A DNA stretch of 47,222 nucleotides from Mycobacterium sp. 1423905.2 (GTDB lineage Bacteria; Actinomycetota; Actinomycetes; Mycobacteriales; Mycobacteriaceae): contig NZ_LZLE01000026.1 in NCBI RefSeq assembly GCF_001673155.1, positions 1 to 47,222 on the forward strand. Direction: 5' to 3'. Positions 39,733 to 47,222 of the stretch are shown piece by piece. The notes below the pieces were generated by a model, which was not told the DNA's origin, did not search any database, and saw nothing but the letters and a program-made list of their open reading frames with translations. A program made the position numbers and the translations under genes. Numbering within the stretch: the first letter of the stretch is position 1; each line of letters opens with the position of its first letter.

Positions 39733-40054
39733 GGAATTGCTCGCCGACGTCGAAGAGGCGATGCGTGACGTCGTCGACCCCGAACTCGGCATCAATGTCG
39801 TCGACCTCGGGCTGGTCTACGGCTTGAACCTGGAAGAGGCCGAGGAGGGGACCGTCGCGCTGATCGACATGACCCTGACGTCGGCTGCCTGCCCGCTCAC
39901 CGACGTCATCGAAGACCAGTCGCGCAGTGCGCTGGTGGGCAGCGGTCTGGTCGACGAGATCCGCATCAACTGGGTGTGGAATCCGCCGTGGGGCCCGGAC
40001 AAGATCACCGAGGACGGGCGCGAGCAACTGCGCGCCCTGGGCTTCACCGTCTGA
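39707..40054 (+). CDS. sufT: Fe-S carrier/maturation protein SufT (DUF59/MIP18 family)
   Basis: A 115-residue DUF59 protein that helps maturation of Fe-S proteins. Key blocks are VVDPELGINVVDLGLVYGL, DMTLTSAACPLTDVI with the conserved Cys, and INWVWNPPWGPDKITEDGR. ATG 39707 lies within the sufU end, after a GGAGG site (GAGGAGGTGACCG). Last gene of sufRBDCSUT; the next gene is convergent. Confidence 0.95.
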
Positions 40055-40087
40055 CGTCTTTCAGCGCGGCCGCTTCATAGGTCCCGC

Positions 40088-40831
40088 TCAGCCGCCATGG
40101 CCGTGCGGCTTTCCGCTGGGCCCGCATTTGCCGTCGTTCGCCGGACGCAGGTTGATCGCCGTTGCCTGCAGCGCGCCGCCGTTGTCTTGAGTGCCTTGCG
40201 CGGTCAGGCATTTGCCGACCGTGATGGCTTGGGCAGTGGCGGCGTTCTGCTTGGTGTAGCGGGTTTTGTCGTTGACCGTCACCGGAGTCTGGGTGTTGTC
40301 ATTGCTGGTGACGTTGATGGTGTTTCCCGCCACCGACGCGACGGTGCCCGTGATGGCGGGACGCTTCGCGGGGGATCCGGGTGCGGGTTGTTTGGCCTGC
40401 GGGCACTTGCCGTCGACCGCCTGGCTGATGCGCACCGCTGCCGCCGTGACGGGTTGGTTGCCTTGGGTTTCCGTGGCCCGCACGGTGACACAACTGCCGG
40501 CCGCGACATCGGTCAGCGCGGCCGGGGTGACATCGGTGACCTTGGTGGACGGCGTGAAATCGACTGTCGCGTTACCGTTTTCCTGGGTGACTTGGGCGGC
40601 GTTGCCCGATACCGATGCGATGAGACCGCTGATCCGCGCTTGGCCGTGGGCGGGCGGTGGTGCAGCGGTGGTCGAGGTGCTCGGCGCCGAACTCTGGGTA
40701 GCGCTTGGTGATGTGGTCGGGCCTGCCTTGTTCGACGATGAACCACAGGCGGCAACCGACAGTGCGGTGGCCGCGGCGACCGCCAGGACGGCGAACCGGG
40801 TAGGCCGGGAAGTGTGGGTACTGCAAGACAT
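40088..40831 (-). CDS. DUF5666-type lipoprotein
   Basis: A 247-residue lipoprotein. ATG 40831 follows GGAGCAG. The signal peptide (FAVLAVAAATALSVAACGSS) ends in the lipobox SVAAC, Cys28 being lipidated. A Ser/Thr/Pro linker (30-60) leads to two similar domains of about 75 residues: ARISGLIASVSGNAAQVTQE through AGSCVTVRATE, and ITGTVASVAGNTINVTSND through VGKCLTAQGT. Each has the beta-rich DUF5666 pattern and a C-x(27-31)-KC pair of cysteines. It ends in a His/Gly-rich tail (GKPHGHGG). Function unknown. I recall no counterpart between sufT and fadE15 in M. tuberculosis. Confidence 0.85.
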   Translation of the reverse strand: MSCSTHTSRPTRFAVLAVAAATALSVAACGSSSNKAGPTTSPSATQSSAPSTSTTAAPPPAHGQARISGLIASVSGNAAQVTQENGNATVDFTPSTKVTDVTPAALTDVAAGSCVTVRATETQGNQPVTAAAVRISQAVDGKCPQAKQPAPGSPAKRPAITGTVASVAGNTINVTSNDNTQTPVTVNDKTRYTKQNAATAQAITVGKCLTAQGTQDNGGALQATAINLRPANDGKCGPSGKPHGHGG

Positions 40832-40902
40832 CACGCTGCTCCAATCGTGGGCGGGTTCCAACGAACGGGTCTACCCGCGGCAGCTTTGTACTTGCTGTGT
40901 AT

Positions 40903-42732
40903 TCAGAATGCGTCTTCGGGGAGGCGCATGATTTCGTCGTCGATCGACTCGATGACGGCGCGCACGCCGGTCAGCTTCGGCAGCATGTTCTTGGCGAAGA
41001 AGGCAGCGACTGCCACCTTGCCCTCGTAGAACGCCTGGTCCGCCTTCGACGGGCTGTCGGTCAACGCGGCTTGTGCGATATCGGCTTGCACCAGCAACCG
41101 CCAGCCGATGAGCAGGTCGCCCACGGCGAGCAGGAAGCGCACCGACGCCAGACCCACCTTGTAGATGTCGGTGGCGTGCTGCGCCGCCGACATCAGATAA
41201 CCGGTGAGCGCGCCGGTCATCGCGGTCACGTCGTCCAGCGCGGTCTGCAGTAGCTCGGCTTGCGGTTTCAGCGCCGGGGCGATGTTCTCGATGCTCTCGG
41301 TGATCTGGCCGGTCACAAATTGCAGCGCCTTGCCGTGGTCGCGCACGATCTTGCGGAAGAAGAAGTCCAGCGCCTGAATGGCCGTGGTGCCCTCGTAGAG
41401 CGAGTCGATCTTGGCGTCGCGGATGTACTGCTCGATGGGGTAGTCCATCAAGAAGCCCGAACCACCCAGCGTCTGCAACGATTCGGTCAAGATCTCGTAG
41501 GCCCGTTCCGAGCCCACGCCTTTGACGATGGGCAACAACAGGTCGTCGACACGGTGCGCCATGTCCGGTGCGGCGCCGGAAACACGTTGCGCCACAGCGT
41601 CGTCCTGATGTGCGGCCGCATACATGTACAGCGCGCGCAGGCCTTCGGCGTAGGCCTTCTGTGTCATCAGGCTGCGGCGCACGTCCGGGTGATGCATGAT
41701 CGTCACTCGCGGCGCTGTCTTGTCCGTCATCTGGGTCAGGTCGGCGCCCTGCACGCGCTCTTTGGCGAAAGCCAGTGCGTTGAGATATCCGGTGGACAGC
41801 GTGCCTGAGGACTTCACCCCGATGGTCATGCGGGCGTGCTCGATCACCGTGAACATCTGCGCAATGCCGTTGTGCACGCCGCCGACCAGGTAGCCGACTG
41901 CGGGCACGTCGGTGGCTCCGAACGTCAGCTCGCACGTCGGTGAGGACTTCAGGCCCATCTTGTGTTCCAGGCCGGTCACGTACACGCCGTTGCGAGGACC
42001 CAACTCGCCGGTGTCGGGGTCGAAGAGATGGTTGGGGACGTAGAACAGGCTCAGCCCTTTGGTGCCGGGACCGGCGCCTTCCGGGCGGGCCAGCACCAAG
42101 TGGAAGATGTTTTCCGCCGTGTCGCCGACGTCGCCGCCAGAGATGAACCGCTTCACACCCTCGATATGCCAGGTGCCGTCCGGTTGTTCGACGGCCTTGG
42201 TGCGACCCGCACCGACGTCGGAACCCGCATCCGGCTCGGTCAGCACCATGGTGGCCTGCCAACCGCGCTCCACCCCGAGGGCCGCCCAACGCCGCTGCTG
42301 CTCGTTGCCCTCGATGAAGAGCGACTGAGACAGCGTGGGGCCCAGGTTAAAGAAGCAGGCGGACGGGTTGGCGCAGTAGATCATTTCGTTGACCGCCCAC
42401 ACCAGCGGCGCCGGCGCGGGCATGCCACCGATCTCCTCAGCCAGGCCCAGTCGCCACCAGCCCGCTTCTTTGATCGCATCCACGGTCTTGACCAGCTCGG
42501 CGGACACGCTGATGGTGTGGGTTTTGGGGTCGAAAACGGGGGGATTGCGGTCGGCGAATGCGAAAGACTCGGCGATCGGGCCCTCGGCCAGCCGAGCCGC
42601 TTCGGCCAAGATCGTGCGCACCGTGTCGGCGTCGAGATCGCTGTAGGGTCCGCTACCCAGGACGGCGCCCACATCCAGGACTTCGAACAGGTTGAACTCG
42701 AGATCGCGCACATTGGCGATGTAGTGGCCCAA
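40903..42732 (-). CDS. fadE15: Acyl-CoA dehydrogenase FadE15-like
   Basis: A 609-residue FAD enzyme of fatty-acid beta-oxidation, equal in length to the M. tuberculosis FadE15 I recall. It starts at TTG 42732 ([18 protein letters not shown]) after GGAGGGAGGG. Motifs are [20 protein letters not shown] near residue 160, [31 protein letters not shown], the C-terminal catalytic region [20 protein letters not shown] and an extra helical domain of about 140 residues found in the long AcdA-like group. The substrate chain length is not evident. Confidence 0.95.
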   Translation of the reverse strand: MGHYIANVRDLEFNLFEVLDVGAVLGSGPYSDLDADTVRTILAEAARLAEGPIAESFAFADRNPPVFDPKTHTISVSAELVKTVDAIKEAGWWRLGLAEEIGGMPAPAPLVWAVNEMIYCANPSACFFNLGPTLSQSLFIEGNEQQRRWAALGVERGWQATMVLTEPDAGSDVGAGRTKAVEQPDGTWHIEGVKRFISGGDVGDTAENIFHLVLARPEGAGPGTKGLSLFYVPNHLFDPDTGELGPRNGVYVTGLEHKMGLKSSPTCELTFGATDVPAVGYLVGGVHNGIAQMFTVIEHARMTIGVKSSGTLSTGYLNALAFAKERVQGADLTQMTDKTAPRVTIMHHPDVRRSLMTQKAYAEGLRALYMYAAAHQDDAVAQRVSGAAPDMAHRVDDLLLPIVKGVGSERAYEILTESLQTLGGSGFLMDYPIEQYIRDAKIDSLYEGTTAIQALDFFFRKIVRDHGKALQFVTGQITESIENIAPALKPQAELLQTALDDVTAMTGALTGYLMSAAQHATDIYKVGLASVRFLLAVGDLLIGWRLLVQADIAQAALTDSPSKADQAFYEGKVAVAAFFAKNMLPKLTGVRAVIESIDDEIMRLPEDAF

Positions 42733-42974
42733 CGTGGTTCCCTCCCTCCGGCGAATCAGGACCTCAGTGTGGCCGACGCCGGAAAACGTACGCAACCGTA
42801 ACCTCGACGCAGGCGCTAGGACGGTGGAACGCCCGCGTTCGGCGGGGCCGGCGCATACCTCCGGCAAGCGGCCAATCCAGTCACATACCGCAACAAAACC
42901 GAGACTTCCCAACATCTTTGCGTCGATAGACTCGGCCGGGTCTACCCCTCCGACCCGCTGCGAGGCCCTTCGGC

Positions 42975-44939
42975 ATGAGCACGCCTACGCTCGAAACCAC
43001 GACTGCTACAGGCGGTTTGGCAAGTCCTGCCCCGCCCAACCGCTACCCGGCTCGGTGGGGCGGCGCGCTGTGGTCGGCGATCTCTGTGCGTTGGGCCGCA
43101 ATCGCTTTGACGCTCTTCCTCGCCGGCGCGGCGGCACAGCTCGGCGGCGCCCCGCGCTTGGTCTGGTGGACGTTGTATCTGGCGTGTTACCTCGCCGGCG
43201 GCTGGGGTCCGGCATGGGCAGGAGTGCAGGCGTTGCGTGGCAGGGCACTCGACGTGGATCTGTTGATGATCATTGCCGCGGTCGGCGCGGTCGCCATCGG
43301 TCAGATCTTCGACGGTGCATTATTGATCGTCATCTTCGCCACCTCCGGCGCGCTCGACGAGGTGGCGACCAAACACACCGCGAACTCGGTCAGCGGCTTG
43401 CTGGACCTCGCACCCGAGGTCGCGGTGGTGATGGCAGCCGACGGTGCCGAACGGGTCGTGCCCGCCAGTGAGCTTGCGGTGGGTGACCGGGTCGTGGTCC
43501 GGCCGGGTGAGCGGATCGCCGCCGACGGAGTGGTTGCCTGCGGGGCTTCGGAGGTCGATCAGTGCACCATCACCGGTGAACCGATGCCGGTGGCGAAAAC
43601 TTGCGGCGATGACGTCTTCGCGGGCACCGTCAATGGCTCGGGCGCACTGCAACTGGTGGTCACCCGGGACGCGGCGCAAACCGTCGTCGCGCGCATCGTC
43701 GAATTGGTGACCGATGCCTCCGCGACCAAGGCCAGAACTCAACTGTTCGTCGAGAAGATCGAGCGACACTATTCGGCGGGCCTGGTCGCGGCCACGATCG
43801 CACTGATCACCGTCCCGCTGCTGTTGGGCGCGGCGGTGCAACCGGTGTTGTTGCGCGCGATGACATTCATGATCGTCGCGTCGCCGTGCGCGGTGGTGCT
43901 GGCCACCATGCCGCCGCTGCTGTCAACCATCGCCAACGCCGGCCGGCACGGGGTGCTGCTCAAATCCGCCGCGGTGGTCGAACGCCTCGCCGAGACCACC
44001 ATCGTCGCGCTGGACAAGACCGGCACACTGACCAGCGGGCACCCCGAGGTGACCATCGTCGAGCCAGTGTGTCCCGATCAATACAGTGAGCTTCGGATAA
44101 TCGAATTAGCCGCCGCAGCAGAACAATTCAGCGAACATCCGATTGGACGAGCCATCGTCGAGGAAGCCGGCCGCCGCGGCATCAGCATCCCGGGGGCTGA
44201 AGATTTCCGCGCGTTGCCGGGTCGCGGGGTGCGCGCAGAGGTAGCCCGCGAATTCGTCGAAGTCTGCAGCCCGCACAGCTATACCGGCGAACCGCTGCCC
44301 CAGCTGGCGCCGCTCGTCGCGGCCGGCGCGATGGCGGCCATCGTGCTGGTGAACGGCGTGGCGATCGGGCTTCTCGGCCTGACCGACCAGCTTCGTCCCG
44401 ACGCGGCGCAGTCCGTCGCATCGCTGGCCGCGGTGACGTCACCACCGATACTGCTGACCGGCGACAACGCTCACTCGGCCGGCCGAATCGCCGAATCCGC
44501 CGGGATCGTCGATGTGCGGGCCGCGCTGCTCCCGGAGCACAAGGTCGAGGCGGTCCGCGCCCTGCAGGGCAGGGGACACCGGGTGCTGGTCGTCGGTGAC
44601 GGCGTGAACGACGCACCGGCCATGGCAGCGGCGCGCAGCTCGATCGCGATGGGCGCCGGCACCGACCTCACCTTGCAGACCGCCGACGCTGTCATCGTCC
44701 GCAACGAACTGCACACCATCCCCACCATCATCGGATTGGCCCGACAAGCGCGCCGGGTCCTGACCGCCAACCTGATCTTGGCCGCGACGATCATCGCCGC
44801 GCTGGTGCTCTGGGACCTGTTCGGTGACTTGCCGCTGCCGCTCGGCGTGGCCGGCCACGAGGGGTCGACCGTGCTGGTCGCGCTCAACGGCATGCGCTTG
44901 TTGACCGAGCGATCCTGGCGGTCGGCGGCGACCCCCTGA
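42975..44939 (+). CDS. ctpD: P1B4-type metal-transporting ATPase CtpD
   Basis: A 654-residue membrane ATPase that exports Co2+ (and Fe2+/Ni2+ in characterised CtpD proteins). It lacks an N-terminal metal-binding domain. Signatures are ITGEPMPV (actuator, with TGEP), SPC in [15 protein letters not shown] (about residue 302), phosphorylated Asp347 in [37 protein letters not shown] and the P1B4 motif HEGST near residue 628. A -10 candidate TAGACT (42927-42932) gives a leader of about 35 bases. Same position as Rv1469, followed by trxA. Confidence 0.95.
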   Translation: MSTPTLETTTATGGLASPAPPNRYPARWGGALWSAISVRWAAIALTLFLAGAAAQLGGAPRLVWWTLYLACYLAGGWGPAWAGVQALRGRALDVDLLMIIAAVGAVAIGQIFDGALLIVIFATSGALDEVATKHTANSVSGLLDLAPEVAVVMAADGAERVVPASELAVGDRVVVRPGERIAADGVVACGASEVDQCTITGEPMPVAKTCGDDVFAGTVNGSGALQLVVTRDAAQTVVARIVELVTDASATKARTQLFVEKIERHYSAGLVAATIALITVPLLLGAAVQPVLLRAMTFMIVASPCAVVLATMPPLLSTIANAGRHGVLLKSAAVVERLAETTIVALDKTGTLTSGHPEVTIVEPVCPDQYSELRIIELAAAAEQFSEHPIGRAIVEEAGRRGISIPGAEDFRALPGRGVRAEVAREFVEVCSPHSYTGEPLPQLAPLVAAGAMAAIVLVNGVAIGLLGLTDQLRPDAAQSVASLAAVTSPPILLTGDNAHSAGRIAESAGIVDVRAALLPEHKVEAVRALQGRGHRVLVVGDGVNDAPAMAAARSSIAMGAGTDLTLQTADAVIVRNELHTIPTIIGLARQARRVLTANLILAATIIAALVLWDLFGDLPLPLGVAGHEGSTVLVALNGMRLLTERSWRSAATP

Positions 44940-45090
44940 AGCGTCCACCGTGCGGCCGCGGCTTTCACCGGGTAGCCACGGCGGCTCGTAGGCGATTGGG
45001 GCGCCCGAGGAGCACACTGAGCGCCGCCACCGCACACTGGCCAGTGACCGGTGTCGGAACAACCGGCCGCTCCGGGGCGTTAGCGCAAAC

Positions 45091-45462
45091 GTGAGTACCC
45101 AAGACATCACCGCCGCGCAATTCAACGACACCATCAACGACAACGACATGGTTCTCGTCGACTTCTGGGCCTCCTGGTGCGGCCCGTGTCGGGCGTTCGC
45201 GCCGACCTTCAAGGCCTCATCCGAAAAACACCCTGATGTGGTGTTTGCCAAGGTGGACACCGAAGCCGAACAAGAACTGGCCGCCGCCGCGCAGATCCGG
45301 TCGATCCCCACGCTGATGGCGTTCAAGAAGGGCAAACTGCTGTTCAACCAGCCCGGCGCCCTGCCGCCTGCGGCGTTGGAAGACCTGATCGAGCAGCTCA
45401 AGGCCTTCGACGTGGACGCCGGAGACGCCGGAGCCCAGCCCGGAGACGCCGAACAAGCCTGA
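45091..45462 (+). CDS. trxA: Thioredoxin
   Basis: A 123-residue thioredoxin with the active site Cys30-Gly-Pro-Cys33 in DFWASWCGPCRAFAP, cis-Pro in RSIPTLMAF, and an unusual Asp/Gly/Ala-rich C-terminal tail (DAGDAGAQPGDAEQA). GTG 45091 is 151 bases after ctpD. In M. tuberculosis (Rv1470) a thioredoxin reductase gene, trxB1, follows; here it is absent and the next gene starts 28 bases on. Likely role: keeps thiols and metal enzymes reduced; cotranscription with ctpD is reported for mycobacteria. Confidence 0.95.
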   Translation: MSTQDITAAQFNDTINDNDMVLVDFWASWCGPCRAFAPTFKASSEKHPDVVFAKVDTEAEQELAAAAQIRSIPTLMAFKKGKLLFNQPGALPPAALEDLIEQLKAFDVDAGDAGAQPGDAEQA

Positions 45463-45478
45463 TTCGCCGGCGGTGGGC

Positions 45479-45484
45479 TACCGT
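45479..45484 (+). promoter_or_regulatory. echA12 -10 element, probable leaderless start
   Basis: TACCGT fits TANNNT and is followed by six bases and GTG 45491, the layout of leaderless mycobacterial genes. It supports GTG 45491 over the in-frame GTG 45473. Confidence 0.4.
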
Positions 45485-45490
45485 CGACAG

Positions 45491-46300
45491 GTGAGTTTGG
45501 TCCTCGTCGAGCACCCCCGGTCCGAAATAGCGCTGATCACCCTCAACCGGCCGGAGCGGATGAATTCCATGGCCTTCGACGTCATGGTGCCGCTCAAGGA
45601 AGCCCTCGAGCAGGTGACCTACGACAACTCCGTTCGAGTCGTGGTGCTGACTGGTGCGGGACGAGGATTCTCCTCAGGCGCGGACCACAAATCCGCCGGC
45701 TCGGTACCCCACGTCGAGGACCTCACCCGGCCGACCTACGCGCTGCGCTCCATGGAGTTGCTCGACGACGTCATCTTGGCGCTGCGACGGATGCACCAAC
45801 CGGTCATCGCCGCGGTCAACGGACCGGCCATCGGGGGCGGCCTGTGCCTGGCCCTGGCCGCCGACATCCGGGTGGCCTCCACCAGCGCTTATTTCCGCGC
45901 TGCCGGCATCAACAACGGCCTGACCGCCAGCGAACTGGGGCTGAGCTACCTGCTGCCGCGCGCCATCGGGTCGTCGCGGGCATTCGAGATCATGCTGACC
46001 GGCCGTGACGTCAGCGCCGAGGAAGCCGAGCGCATCGGGCTGGTGTCCTGTCAAGCGCCGCCCGATCAGTTGCTGGACACCTGTTATGCCATCGCAGCCC
46101 GGATGGCGGCGTTCTCGCGGCCTGGAATCGAGTTGACCAAACGCACACTATGGAGTGGACTGGACGCTGGCAGTCTGGAGGGGCACATGCAGGCCGAAGG
46201 CCTGGGCCAGCTTTTCGTCCGTCTGCTCACCGCCAACTTCGAAGAGGCGGTCGCCGCGCGCGCAGAGAAGCGGCCGGCGGTTTTCACCGACGACAAGTAG
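45491..46300 (+). CDS. echA12: Enoyl-CoA hydratase/isomerase EchA12
   Basis: A 269-residue crotonase-fold protein, orthologous by position to Rv1472. The oxyanion hole is formed by GRGFSSGADHKS and NGPAIGGGLCLALAADIRVAS; LGLSYLLPRAIGSSRAFEIM follows. The usual catalytic Glu pair of true enoyl-CoA hydratases is only partly evident (ELGLSYLLP contains Glu), so hydratase or isomerase activity is possible. GTG 45491 gives MSLVLVEHPRSE; GTG 45473 would add six residues. Confidence 0.92.
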   Translation: MSLVLVEHPRSEIALITLNRPERMNSMAFDVMVPLKEALEQVTYDNSVRVVVLTGAGRGFSSGADHKSAGSVPHVEDLTRPTYALRSMELLDDVILALRRMHQPVIAAVNGPAIGGGLCLALAADIRVASTSAYFRAAGINNGLTASELGLSYLLPRAIGSSRAFEIMLTGRDVSAEEAERIGLVSCQAPPDQLLDTCYAIAARMAAFSRPGIELTKRTLWSGLDAGSLEGHMQAEGLGQLFVRLLTANFEEAVAARAEKRPAVFTDDK

Positions 46301-46319
46301 TCAAACCTAGGAGAGCATC

Positions 46320-47222
<903 letters not shown>

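Noticed and set aside
40866..40877. CGGGT-CT-ACCCG palindrome between fadE15 and the lipoprotein gene
   Set aside because: Two-base loop cannot form a hairpin well and the short arms are expected by chance at this GC content.

Overview
The window is a piece of a Mycobacterium chromosome: high GC, many GTG and TTG starts, 4-base start/stop overlaps in operons, and a gene order that follows M. tuberculosis from about Rv1433 to Rv1473. It is not M. tuberculosis. A phosphoenolpyruvate carboxylase gene is present, SufB has no intein, none of the PE_PGRS genes of the tubercle bacilli is found between the housekeeping genes, trxB1 is missing after trxA, and several accessory genes have been inserted. 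A non-tuberculous mycobacterium is the best reading; I do not name a species.

Layout. 1-2 kb: the N-terminal part of an L,D-transpeptidase and a repeat-rich secreted Pro/Gly/Val protein, both on the minus strand. 2-5.1 kb: the glycolytic operon gap-pgk-tpiA, preceded by a long hairpin. 5.1-12.2 kb: an accessory block with a Pro/Trp/Gly-repeat secreted protein, an LpqH-like lipoprotein, a small ferredoxin-fold-like protein between two copies of a palindrome, a 921-residue AAA/LuxR regulator, a VOC protein and a secreted FKBP. 12.2-16.2 kb: secG (minus) diverging from ppc and a DUF1206 membrane protein (plus). 16.2-23.1 kb: the minus-strand pentose-phosphate operon tkt-tal-zwf-opcA-pgl plus a small coiled-coil gene, with a 53-bp MIRU-type repeat between zwf and opcA.

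23.3-29.2 kb: ctaB (heme O synthase), qor, an ATP-grasp-like gene, then a three-gene cobalt thiocyanate hydrolase/nitrile hydratase cluster lying between that gene and ctaA (heme A synthase). The ctaA and ctaB promoter regions share a 13-bp word, part of a perfect inverted repeat at ctaA. 29.4-33.7 kb: an aldo/keto reductase inserted between ctaA and the ABC transporter/mptB operon. 33.8-40.1 kb: the complete sufR-sufB-sufD-sufC-sufS-sufU-sufT iron-sulfur assembly operon, with a SufR-type operator covering the sufR start codon. 40.1-47.2 kb: a DUF5666 lipoprotein, fadE15, the P1B4 metal ATPase ctpD, trxA, echA12 and the first half of an ABC-F ATPase.

The most unusual content is the thiocyanate-hydrolase-like cluster (26.3-28.3 kb), with a fused small subunit and a Thr-to-Ala change in the metal claw; the shared ctaA/ctaB site; the paired palindromes by the LuxR regulator; and the hairpin before gap. 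I see no tRNA, rRNA, CRISPR array, insertion sequence or phage gene. Comparisons with M. tuberculosis are from memory of that genome and were not computed.
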